DNA of 21,977 nucleotides from Candidatus Bipolaricaulota bacterium. GTDB taxonomy: Bacteria > Bipolaricaulota > Bipolaricaulia > Bipolaricaulales > Bipolaricaulaceae. The notes beneath the pieces were generated by a model. The model saw only the letters and a list, made by a program, of their open reading frames with translations. It ran no database searches and was not told the DNA's origin. Below, one piece after another: positions 13,866 through 20,473 of this stretch; the first letter of the stretch is position 1; each line of letters begins with the position of its first letter. The DNA lies in assembly GCA_014360945.1 (NCBI GenBank), contig JACIWM010000011.1, positions 1 to 21,977 of the forward strand. Reading direction: 5' to 3'. The translations under genes and the position numbers were made by a program.

Positions 13866-14459
13866 ATGGAGATCACGCTGGAATTAGTGAAAAAACTGCG
13901 GGAGGAAACGGGCCTGGGGATCATGGACTGCAAACAGGCCCTGATCAAGGCCGGCGGGGACATCGAGAAGGCCAAGAAGATTTTGCGGGAGGAGGGTAAA
14001 GAGTTTCTGGCCGGCCAGACTCGCGCGGCCCAGGAAGGCCGGGTGGAGGCGTACATCCACCACTCCGGGAAAATCGGGGTCCTGGTGGAGGTGAACACGG
14101 CCACGGATTTCGCCGCCAACTCCGAGGCCTTCCGGGAGTTTATAAAGAATTTGGCCATGCAGATCGCCGCGGCCCGACCCCGCTGGATCTCCCCGGATGA
14201 CGTCCCCCAAGAGGTGATCGAGCAGGAAAAGGAGATCCTGCGCAAACAAGCCGAGCGGGAAGGAAAGCCCGCCCACATCGTGGAGAAAATCGTGGAGGGA
14301 CGTCTCCAAAAGTTCTTTGAGGAGAATTGCCTTCTTAAGCAACCGTACGTGCGCGATCCGAACCTCAAAGTGGAGGACGTGGTGGGAGAGCTGGCGGCCA
14401 AGCTCGGCGAGCCCGTGGTGATCCGGAGGTTCGTGCGCTTCCAGGTGGGCGAGGAATGA
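13866..14459 (+). CDS. tsf: Translation elongation factor Ts (short form)
   Basis: 197 residues. Nucleotide exchange factor that regenerates EF-Tu-GTP. The UBA-like N-terminal domain reads ELVKKLREETGLGIMDCKQAL, followed by GDIEKAKKILRE. The core strand is GRVEAYIHHSGKIGVLVEVNTATDF in two adjoining blocks, and the EF-Tu contact is T-D-F at 80-82. The usual Val after TDF is Ala (TDFAANSEAF). The C-terminal part retains LLKQPYVRD and V-x-x-R-F-V-R-F-x-x-G. Length matches the short EF-Ts of Thermus-type thermophiles rather than the approximately 283-residue E. coli form. GAAGGAG precedes the ATG by six bases, and its stop overlaps the pyrH start as ATGA. Confidence 0.96.
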   Translation: MEITLELVKKLREETGLGIMDCKQALIKAGGDIEKAKKILREEGKEFLAGQTRAAQEGRVEAYIHHSGKIGVLVEVNTATDFAANSEAFREFIKNLAMQIAAARPRWISPDDVPQEVIEQEKEILRKQAEREGKPAHIVEKIVEGRLQKFFEENCLLKQPYVRDPNLKVEDVVGELAAKLGEPVVIRRFVRFQVGEE

Positions 14460-15163
14460 GTTTGCGCTGGACGCGGGCCCTCCTGAAGATCTCGGGAGAG
14501 GTCCTGGGTGGAAAAGAAGGCCCCTTGGACAAAGGGGCCTTTTCTTTTTATGCCGGGGAGATCGCCCGAGCGCGAGAGGCAGGGGCGAAACTCTCCGTGG
14601 TGGTGGGCGGAGGGAACGTGGCCCGCGGTGCAGCCCTCCCCTTCCTTCCCCAGACCGCCGGCCACACCGTGGGCATGCTCGGCACCATCCTCAACGGCGT
14701 CGTCCTGCGGGAGTTCCTCCTTCGGGCGGGCGTTCCGGGCCTCCTCATGTCGGCTCTGCCTGTTCCGGGTGTAGCTGAGCCCGTGGATCCCTGGCGGGCC
14801 AAGGACGCGCTGGAAGCGGGCTCGGTGGTGATCTTCGCCGCGGGAACCGGCGATCCCTACGTCACCACCGACACCGCCGCTGTCATCCGCGCCCTTTCCG
14901 TGGACGCCCAGGTCGTCCTCAAGGCCTCCAAAGTCCCGGGGATCTACGACGATGACCCCTTGATAAATCCGAACGCGAAACTTCTTCCGCGCCTGAGCCA
15001 CGAGGAGTATCTGCGGCGGGGTCTTTTGGTCCTGGACCAGGCGGCGGTGGCCATCGCCAAGGACCATGGCCTTCCCATCGTGGTTTTTCAGGCCGAACGG
15101 GAAGGGGCCGTGCTTACTGCCCTTTTGGGGGAAACCGGCTCCCTCATCGGAGGTGAAGGATGA
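14456..15163 (+). CDS. pyrH: Uridylate kinase (UMP kinase)
   Basis: 235 residues. Hexameric amino-acid-kinase-fold enzyme that phosphorylates UMP to UDP in pyrimidine synthesis. Motifs are ALLKISGEVLGG (9-19), VVVGGGNVARGA (48-59), the M-L-G-T-I-L-N helix (74-80), FAAGTGDPYVTTDTAA (127-142), VLKASKVPGIYDDDP and LVLDQAAVAIAKDHGLPIVVF. The first loop is somewhat divergent (GGGNVARG where GGGNxFRG is usual), but the catalytic and nucleotide-binding residues are in place. Starts in ATGA overlap with tsf and ends in ATGA overlap with the next gene. The ribosome recycling factor gene frr, the usual next gene, is absent here. Confidence 0.93.
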   Translation: MSLRWTRALLKISGEVLGGKEGPLDKGAFSFYAGEIARAREAGAKLSVVVGGGNVARGAALPFLPQTAGHTVGMLGTILNGVVLREFLLRAGVPGLLMSALPVPGVAEPVDPWRAKDALEAGSVVIFAAGTGDPYVTTDTAAVIRALSVDAQVVLKASKVPGIYDDDPLINPNAKLLPRLSHEEYLRRGLLVLDQAAVAIAKDHGLPIVVFQAEREGAVLTALLGETGSLIGGEG

Positions 15164-15681
15164 CGGAGAGGGAGGTTTTGGAGTTCATCACCCGGCGGAG
15201 GTCGGTGCGGAAGTTCACGGGTGAACCGGTTCCGAAAGAGAAAATTGAGGTTCTCCTAAAGGCTGCCATGGCCGCACCCTCGGCCATGAACCGCCAGCCC
15301 TGGGAATTTTTGGTGATCACCGAGCGCGAGAAAATTCGAGAGGTTTGTACGGCTCATCCGTATGCGAAGTTCGGGGTGGATGCAGGCGCGGTGATCATTC
15401 CTTTCGGCAAGCCCGCGGGAAATTTCTACTTTTTCCAGGACCTCTCCGCAGCCGTGGAAAACCTCCTTTTAGCCGCAGCGAATCTGGGTTTGGGCGCGAC
15501 TTGGTGCGGGATGAACGAAAAGCGCCAGGAAGCGCTGCGCAAGGTTTTGGGCATTCCCGAGGATTATTGGATCTTCGCGGTGATCCCCGTGGGGATTCCC
15601 GCGGAGACACCTCCCCCGCGCACCCAGTACGACCCCAATAAAGTGCACTGGGAGCGGTTTGGGAACCGCGGCGCAAAATAA
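15160..15681 (+). CDS. Nitroreductase-family FMN flavoprotein
   Basis: 173 residues. The N-terminal FMN phosphate-binding motif RRRSVRKF (12-19) and the PSAMNRQPWEF block (40-50) are typical of the compact nitroreductase family. AVENLLLAAANLGLGATWCGM and IPEDYWIFAVIPVGIPAE form the remaining core and dimer parts. Such proteins reduce quinones, nitro groups or other electron acceptors with NAD(P)H; the natural substrate cannot be told from the sequence. It is the last gene of the rpsB-tsf-pyrH transcript, translationally coupled to pyrH by ATGA. The stop lies in the A-rich left flank of a hairpin shared with the convergent tRNA gene. Confidence 0.93.
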   Translation: MTEREVLEFITRRRSVRKFTGEPVPKEKIEVLLKAAMAAPSAMNRQPWEFLVITEREKIREVCTAHPYAKFGVDAGAVIIPFGKPAGNFYFFQDLSAAVENLLLAAANLGLGATWCGMNEKRQEALRKVLGIPEDYWIFAVIPVGIPAETPPPRTQYDPNKVHWERFGNRGAK

Positions 15682-15701
15682 AAAGCCGGGAAGATCCCGG
15701 C
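15675..15701 (-). terminator. Terminator of the tRNA-Glu gene (possibly bidirectional)
   Basis: The arms GCCGGGA (15685-15691) and TCCCGGC (15695-15701) form a perfect seven-pair stem. On the minus strand it is followed by TTTTTATTTT. On the plus strand only CTTCTCT follows, so termination of the nitroreductase operon there would be weaker. Confidence 0.8.
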
Positions 15702-15707
15702 CTTCTC

Positions 15708-15780
15708 TGGCCCCGAGGGGATTTGAACCCCTGTCTTCGGGTTGAGAACCCGAAATCCTTGGCCGCTAGACGACGGGGCC
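15708..15780 (-). tRNA. tRNA-Glu (anticodon CUC)
   Basis: A full 73-base cloverleaf is seen on the minus strand. The acceptor arms are GGCCCCG and CGGGGCC with discriminator A (15708). The D-arm region TCGTCTAGCGGCC is typical of Glu tRNAs, the anticodon arm TTCGGG-TTCTCAA-CCCGAA has anticodon CTC, and the T arm is AGGGG-TTCAAAT-CCCCT. The 3' CCA is not encoded. It lies between the convergent nitroreductase gene and the ABC operon and is read in the same direction as the latter. Confidence 0.96.
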
Positions 15781-15789
15781 GGTGAGTGC

Positions 15790-15818
15790 ATTATCCCGAA
15801 GCCCAGGCATCCTTTCAA
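15790..15818 (-). promoter_or_regulatory. Promoter of tRNA-Glu
   Basis: On the minus strand TTGAAA (15818-15813) and GATAAT (15795-15790) are 17 bases apart, each matching the consensus at 5 of 6 positions. Initiation would be a few bases before the mature 5' end at 15780. The -35 box starts two bases beyond the stop codon of the ABC ATPase gene. Confidence 0.7.
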
Positions 15819-15819
15819 C

Positions 15820-16515
15820 TTACGCCTGGACACGCTCGGAAACAATACGGCCATCCTCCAAGATGAGGAGCCTTTTTACGCGGTCCAAAAGGCGGGCATC
15901 GTGGGTGGCGAAGAAAAAGGTTGTGCCCCGGGTCTCGTTCAAGCGGCGCATGAGGTCAATGAGGGCCCGGGAGTTTTCCCCATCCAGACTGGCCGTGGGC
16001 TCATCGGCCAAAACGACGGCCGGATCGCCCACCACCGCCCGGGCCACCGCCACCCGCTGCTGCTCCCCGCCGGAAAGCCGGTGGGGAAATTGCTGGGCAT
16101 ACTTTTCGATCCCGAGTTCGGCCAGGACCTCTCGGGCCCGGCGCTCCCGCTCCCTGGCCGGCACCCCCCGGAGCTCCAGGGCAAACGTCACGTTCTCCAG
16201 GACCGTGAGCACCGGAATGAGGTTATGCGCCTGAAAAACGAACCCGATTCGCTCCAGGCGCAGCCGCGCAAGTTCCTCGGGGTGAAGTTTGGAAAGGGCT
16301 TTACCCTCCAGAAAAACCTCGCCGGAGGTGGGCCTATCCAGGCCTCCCAGAAGATGGAGCAGCGTGGATTTTCCCGAGCCGGAGGGGCCAGCCACCGCCG
16401 TGAATTCTCCTTTGTGGATGGAAAGATCCACCCCCCGCAGGGCCAAAGTCTCCACCGCATCCGTGCGGTAGATCTTCACGAGCCCTTCCGCACGAATAAC
16501 AACGTCAGAGGACAT
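15820..16515 (-). CDS. ABC transporter ATP-binding protein, LolD/MacB type
   Basis: 231 residues. Motifs are the A-loop region (IYRTDA), Walker A GPSGSGKST (43-51), the Q-loop in FVFQAHNLIPVLTVLENV, the signature LSGGEQQRVAVARA, Walker B VVLADEPTASLD and the H-loop FATHD. The LSGGEQQR signature, NLIP after the Q-loop and the short length put it in the LolD/MacB/FtsE group that works with FtsX-type permeases and moves substrates from the inner membrane rather than through a channel. ATG 16515 overlaps the permease stop by 11 bases, with GGAGG nine bases upstream. Last gene of the TetR-led operon. The substrate is unknown: lipoprotein and lipid are the likeliest from context. Confidence 0.93.
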   Translation of the reverse strand: MSSDVVIRAEGLVKIYRTDAVETLALRGVDLSIHKGEFTAVAGPSGSGKSTLLHLLGGLDRPTSGEVFLEGKALSKLHPEELARLRLERIGFVFQAHNLIPVLTVLENVTFALELRGVPARERERRAREVLAELGIEKYAQQFPHRLSGGEQQRVAVARAVVGDPAVVLADEPTASLDGENSRALIDLMRRLNETRGTTFFFATHDARLLDRVKRLLILEDGRIVSERVQA

Positions 16516-17734
16516 AGCGCATGGCCTCCACAGGATCAAGCCGGGCCGCCCGGCGCGCTGGATACCAGGCGGAAAGGACGGCCACGCCGATCATGGCCAG
16601 GGCCGCGCCCGCCACTTCCCCGGGGCTCACGCGAAGATGAAGAATGGGATCGACCCCGAAGGCGCGCAGGTACTCGGAATACGCGCCGGGAAGCCTTAGG
16701 CCACCGAGCTTCTCCACCAAGGCGATGAGCCCCGTTCCCAAAAGGGCCCCAAGAACCGCACCGCTTCCGGAAAGCACCAACACCTCCCAAAAGAGCGCGG
16801 CCATGATCCATTTCCGGGAGGCCCCAAGGGCCCGGATCACCCCAAGCTCGCGGGTGCGCTCCAAAACCGCAAGGTAAAAGGAATTCAGAACGACAAGGCC
16901 GCCCAGGATGAAGAAAATGGCGGAGAAGGCGGTGAGGACGGGCCGGGCGATTTGCATGAACACGGCCACCTCCGGGGCCAGCTCCGCGAATTTCTTCACC
17001 GCGAGGCCCGGCGGAAGAATCTTCTCCAATTCCGCGGCGGCTTTTTCGATGCGCGAGGCATGCCAAGGCCCCGTCACCCCCGCCACGTACGCCACCACGC
17101 TGGTCACCGCGTTCTCCCGCCGCACAAGGTCCTGGGCCGTGTCCAGGGAAACCTGGACGATCGTGCGGCCCATCTCCGCTTGAGGGGCGCGGAAAATCCC
17201 CACCACCATCACCACCCCTGCGCCCATTCCCGCCTCCGGATGGGCGGAAAGAAGGACAAGGGCATCCCCCACTGCCAGGTTCAAAAGCCGGGCCAGCTCC
17301 TCTCCCACCACGGCCTCCCCAGATCCCCCGATGTACCTGCCCTGGACGACGAGCCCAGGCACAGGGGAAATCCTCCGAATCTTCTCCGGCTCCACTCCCT
17401 GGACCACGACGCCGTAGGAACGGGACCCGATGGCAGCAAGGGCAGGAAGATCGAGGCGCAAGGTCCAGAACTCCAGAAGGTCTGAGTGCGCCAACTCGTC
17501 CACAAGGCCTTCGGGAAGGGCAAATATTGGGATCGACCCACCGGAAAGTTCTTTTGCGCTGCGGATTTGAAGGTGGCCGGTCTCAAGTTTTGTGGCCGAA
17601 TCAAAAAGGCTCTGCATTTCCCCGGCGGCAAAGCCGAACATGATCACCAGGATCAGCGCCGGATAGAACGTGGCCAGGAACGTGTAAACGGCGCGCCGCT
17701 TCGCTCGCTTTATGTTGCGCAGGGCGTACCTCAT
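16505..17734 (-). CDS. ABC permease, FtsX/MacB-LolCE type (second of two)
   Basis: 409 residues. The topology is that of LolC/LolE: a short cytoplasmic start (MRYALRNIKRAKRRA), TM1 (about 17-38), a large extracytoplasmic MacB-PCD-like domain (about 40-265), then three TM segments (about 268-293, 310-335 and 374-391) with the FtsX signature ERTRELGVIRALGASRK between TM2 and TM3, and the terminal W-Y-P-A-R-R-A-A-R-L-D-P-V-E-A-M. Its start overlaps the LolA-like gene as ATGA. With the first permease it can form a heterodimer energised by the ATPase that follows. Confidence 0.93.
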   Translation of the reverse strand: MRYALRNIKRAKRRAVYTFLATFYPALILVIMFGFAAGEMQSLFDSATKLETGHLQIRSAKELSGGSIPIFALPEGLVDELAHSDLLEFWTLRLDLPALAAIGSRSYGVVVQGVEPEKIRRISPVPGLVVQGRYIGGSGEAVVGEELARLLNLAVGDALVLLSAHPEAGMGAGVVMVVGIFRAPQAEMGRTIVQVSLDTAQDLVRRENAVTSVVAYVAGVTGPWHASRIEKAAAELEKILPPGLAVKKFAELAPEVAVFMQIARPVLTAFSAIFFILGGLVVLNSFYLAVLERTRELGVIRALGASRKWIMAALFWEVLVLSGSGAVLGALLGTGLIALVEKLGGLRLPGAYSEYLRAFGVDPILHLRVSPGEVAGAALAMIGVAVLSAWYPARRAARLDPVEAMRYVL

Positions 17735-18447
17735 CGCCCCTCCAAAAATTCCAGGGTGAAGACCTCGTCGGGGATGTCGATCCCAAGCGAGAGGTCAACG
17801 TATTGCACCAGGGCTTGGTTTCCGTGCGCGTCTTCGATGGCAATGAGGGTGGGAAAGGGAAGGCCCCCTGCCTCGAGGAAAACGGAGGCCCTCACTGTGC
17901 GGAGAATTTCTCCCCGCTGGTCAAAAAAGCGCATTTCCGAAAGGGCGAAGTCCTTCCGCACCCAAAGTTCGAGCTTTCCCCACACCACCGGCGCTTCGGG
18001 TTTGGGCACGAGCACCAAACGCCAGCCTTCTTCCCACGGGTCGGCAGAGACCTCGCACTCCTTGGCGAGGGTTCCGCGGAAAAGGTCCTCCAAGGCCGCC
18101 GTCCCGCCGAAGACGCTTTCCGCAAGGGCAAGTTCCGGAAGCTGTACAGAGAATCCAACCTTCGGGGAGTAGTACCAGACCTCATCCCCAACCACGAGGT
18201 ATCCCCCACCTGCCTCATCCTCGGGAGAGAGAACGCGGACCAGGGCCTTATCATCCTCGCCCCAGATCTCGAACTCCCACTCCTCCGTCCTTCCTTCTTC
18301 CGAAACGGAAAGAACTACACGGGCCCAAAAACTCTGGGGCTGCCAGGCGGCACGCACCCTTTCCAAGATCTCTTCCGGAGCGAGATCCTGGGCCAGGGCC
18401 AATCCGGCAAGGAGAAGCACAAAGCTCACAGCTAAAGCGCGTCGCAT
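17731..18447 (-). CDS. LolA-like outer-membrane lipoprotein-sorting family protein
   Basis: 238 residues from the ATG at 18447, four bases after GGAGG; an adjacent ATG at 18450 is also possible and overlaps the permease stop as ATGA. A cleavable signal peptide is seen (MRRALAVSFVLLLAGLALA, then QDLAP), with no lipobox Cys, so a soluble periplasmic protein is expected. The body is a run of beta strands with the family's recurrent features: ARVVLSVSEEGRTEEWEFEIW, an SPEDEAGGGYLVVGDEVWYYSPK stretch in two parts, W-x-L-V-L-V-P-K, LELWVRKDFALSEMRFFDQRGE and IPDEVFTLEFLEGR at the end. The half-barrel LolA fold binds acyl chains. Position between two LolCE-like permeases supports a carrier role. Confidence 0.85.
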   Translation of the reverse strand: MRRALAVSFVLLLAGLALAQDLAPEEILERVRAAWQPQSFWARVVLSVSEEGRTEEWEFEIWGEDDKALVRVLSPEDEAGGGYLVVGDEVWYYSPKVGFSVQLPELALAESVFGGTAALEDLFRGTLAKECEVSADPWEEGWRLVLVPKPEAPVVWGKLELWVRKDFALSEMRFFDQRGEILRTVRASVFLEAGGLPFPTLIAIEDAHGNQALVQYVDLSLGIDIPDEVFTLEFLEGR

Positions 18448-19661
18448 CATCCCTCCCTGATGGCCTCCACTGGGGAGAGGCGGGCCGCGCGCCGGGCCGG
18501 ATACCAAGCGGCCACAAGACCCGTGGCCAAAACCACGGAGAGGCTTCCCAACCAGTACCAGCCGGAAACCGCGGAGTAAAGCACGGCGGGCATGCCCGCC
18601 CGACCCAGCATCTCCCCAAACACCTCACCAAAACTTACGCCCCGGGTGGCCAAGATCAGGTTCACCCCGTATCCCGCCCCGGCGCCCACGCCATAGCCCA
18701 AAGCCGAGGAAAGGAGCGACTCCATGAGAACCATGCGGGCAAGCGTTCGCGGCGACATCCCCACCGCCGCCATGATCCCAAGCTCGCGGGTGCGCTGAAG
18801 CACCGAGAAAAGCACGGTGTTGGCCACCCCGAATCCGGAAAGCAAGGCCAAAATGGCGATCATGGGGGTGAGCTCGATCCAGGCCACTCTCACCATGTCG
18901 CGGATGAGCGGGTTCAACGAAAAGAAATCCCGCACTTCAAAACGCTCCCCAAGCGCTTCCTGCAACCGCGCGGCCAAGGTGGCCGGATCGCCCGAGGAGA
19001 TGCGCACCACCACCTCTGTGGCGCCCAAAACGCCCGCGATAGCCCGCGCATCCTCCAGGGGAATGAGCACCGTGGACTTATCCAAGCCGGGCAATCCCGA
19101 GGCGAAGAACCCCACAGCCCGGAAGGCTTGGGACCTGGGCCCGCGGGCGCCTTGGACGAGAACCACCACCCGCTCGCCAAGCCGCACATCCAGCTCCTCG
19201 GCCAGGCTTTGCCCTAACAAGATCTGGCCTGGACCGGAAAACCAGGCTCCGGCCACGATCCGACGAGGGATCTCCGTGACCCTTGGTTCCCGTTCCGGGT
19301 CGACTCCTCGGATCTCCACCCCCGCCGCCCCATACGCGCTTTTCAGCATTCCGTACACGGTCAGCCTGGGCGCAGCTTCTGCTCCCGGAAATCTCGCGAG
19401 CTCGGAAAGGGCTCGGTGGAGATCTTCGGAAGCGAGGGCTTTTTCCAAAGCGGGATCAGCCCGGTACCCGGCGGCGAAAATTTTTAGGTGCCCTTGATCC
19501 AGGGAAACCTGGGCGTGGGTCATGGTCTTGATCCAGCCCTCAGTTATGCCCCACACCACGATAATGCAGAAGGTTCCGAAGGCCACGATGGCGATCGCCA
19601 GGGCCGTTCTTTGGGGGTGCCGCCAAAGATTCCGCCAGGCAAGCCTCACGATGGCCCTCAT
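18447..19661 (-). CDS. ABC permease, FtsX/MacB-LolCE type (first of two)
   Basis: 404 residues from ATG 19661, whose TGA overlap with the TetR stop indicates coupling; a longer in-frame start at 19679 lies inside tetR. MRAIVRLAWRNLWRHPQRT is the usual cytoplasmic start, followed by TM1 (ALAIAIVAFGTFCIIVVWG), an extracytoplasmic domain of about 220 residues and three C-terminal TM segments. The FtsX signature reads QRTRELGIMAAVGMSPR, and the end W-Y-P-A-R-R-A-A-R-L-S-P-V-E-A-I matches that of the second permease. The two permeases are clearly paralogous but divergent, as with LolC and LolE. Confidence 0.93.
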   Translation of the reverse strand: MRAIVRLAWRNLWRHPQRTALAIAIVAFGTFCIIVVWGITEGWIKTMTHAQVSLDQGHLKIFAAGYRADPALEKALASEDLHRALSELARFPGAEAAPRLTVYGMLKSAYGAAGVEIRGVDPEREPRVTEIPRRIVAGAWFSGPGQILLGQSLAEELDVRLGERVVVLVQGARGPRSQAFRAVGFFASGLPGLDKSTVLIPLEDARAIAGVLGATEVVVRISSGDPATLAARLQEALGERFEVRDFFSLNPLIRDMVRVAWIELTPMIAILALLSGFGVANTVLFSVLQRTRELGIMAAVGMSPRTLARMVLMESLLSSALGYGVGAGAGYGVNLILATRGVSFGEVFGEMLGRAGMPAVLYSAVSGWYWLGSLSVVLATGLVAAWYPARRAARLSPVEAIREG

Positions 19662-20278
19662 CTCTTCTTCACCGGGCACGTGAGCCCGTCGGCGATCACG
19701 TGGCTTAAGCGCTTCACCAGCCGCGGGTAAAGCTCGGGGTCGATCTGCGCTTTGTAGAAGGGAAGGAGCTTGATCATTCCCAGCACCGAGAGGATTTCCA
19801 TGGGATCGCCGGGAACAAGCTCCCCTTTGCGCTGGGCTTCTCTTAGAGCGTCAAGAATGGGGGCCAAGGCCGCTTCAGCCCGCCTTTGGTACTCGCCAAG
19901 GTCGAGGCGGGCGGAGAGGAAGGAAAAGAGGTTCTGGGGGTCCGCGGCGATAGCTCGCACCAGCTCGTTTTCCTCAATGAGGCCCACCAATTCCTCCTGG
20001 AACCGGATCAGGGCCTCGCGGATGTCCGAAGCGGCCCCGAAGGAGCGCTCGTGGAGCCTTTTGAGCATTTCAGGTAGCTCACAGAGGAGCACTTCCGCGT
20101 ACAGGGCCTCCTTGGAGGGGAAGAACAGGTAGAAGGTGCCTTTGGCGAGGCCGGCTTTCTGGGCCAGCTCGTCCACCGTGGTTTTCCGGAGGCCAAAACG
20201 GGCGAACAGTTCCCGGCCGGCAGCGATGAGCCTCTGCCGGAGAAGCTCCCGCTCCTCTTCCGTGAACGGCCGTGGCAT
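19658..20278 (-). CDS. TetR-family transcriptional regulator
   Basis: 206 residues. The N-terminal helix-turn-helix (about 12-60) shows the family pattern: I-A-A-G-R-E-L-F-A-R-F-G-L-R-K-T-T, VDELAQKAGLAKGTFYLFFPSKEALY. The C-terminal ligand domain (about 65-200) is variable and gives no clue to the ligand. It is the first gene of the ABC operon, with promoter TTGACT/TAGAGT directly upstream and an inverted repeat overlapping the -10 box, so autorepression of the whole operon is likely. The ATG has AGGG four bases upstream, but predicted initiation is only about five bases before it. Confidence 0.94.
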   Translation of the reverse strand: MPRPFTEEERELLRQRLIAAGRELFARFGLRKTTVDELAQKAGLAKGTFYLFFPSKEALYAEVLLCELPEMLKRLHERSFGAASDIREALIRFQEELVGLIEENELVRAIAADPQNLFSFLSARLDLGEYQRRAEAALAPILDALREAQRKGELVPGDPMEILSVLGMIKLLPFYKAQIDPELYPRLVKRLSHVIADGLTCPVKKR

Positions 20279-20287
20279 TTGACCCTA

Positions 20288-20318
20288 TGACTCTAAATGC
20301 TTATCAGTCAAAAGTCAA
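20288..20318 (-). promoter_or_regulatory. TetR-operon promoter with overlapping operator
   Basis: On the minus strand TTGACT (20318-20313) and TAGAGT (20295-20290) are 17 bases apart. An imperfect palindrome spans 20288-20310, with arms TGACT (20288-20292) and AGTCA (20306-20310) and inner AA/TT symmetry. It covers the -10 box and most of the spacer. A tandem seven-base AGTCAAA occurs at 20306-20312 and 20313-20319 on the plus strand. The position suits repression by the downstream TetR protein. Confidence 0.55.
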
Positions 20319-20368
20319 ATCCGGCGGACACAAAACCCTGGGCTCAACGACAAAGGGCGCTTGGAATT

Positions 20369-20386
20369 TCTCGCAAACTTGCGAGA
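20369..20386. other. Perfect 8-bp-arm palindrome, possible second operator
   Basis: TCTCGCAA (20369-20376), two bases, then TTGCGAGA (20379-20386). It is about 50 bases upstream of the tetR -35 box and has no T-run on either side, so it does not look like a terminator. It could bind a dimeric regulator. The rest of the 195-base gap 20279-20473 holds the tetR promoter, a short GGGGA/TCCCC palindrome and a terminator. Confidence 0.4.
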
Positions 20387-20417
20387 CATGGAAGGGGATT
20401 CCCCAGCCCCCTGTGAG

Positions 20418-20449
20418 AAAAATGCCGGGCACGAAAACTCGTGCCCGGC
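20418..20449 (-). terminator. Rho-independent terminator after the cohesin-like protein gene
   Basis: The arms GCCGGGCACGA (20424-20434) and TCGTGCCCGGC (20439-20449) form a perfect 11-pair stem with a four-base loop. On the minus strand the stem is followed by A and five T residues (20422-20418). It lies 24 bases past the stop at 20474 and separates that gene from the TetR operon. Confidence 0.9.
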
Positions 20450-20473
20450 CAATCCCTTTTTCGCTAGCTTAGG

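Noticed and set aside
13655..15067. 470-codon minus-strand frame opposite tsf and pyrH
   Set aside because: Serine/arginine-rich shadow of three well-defined coding regions.
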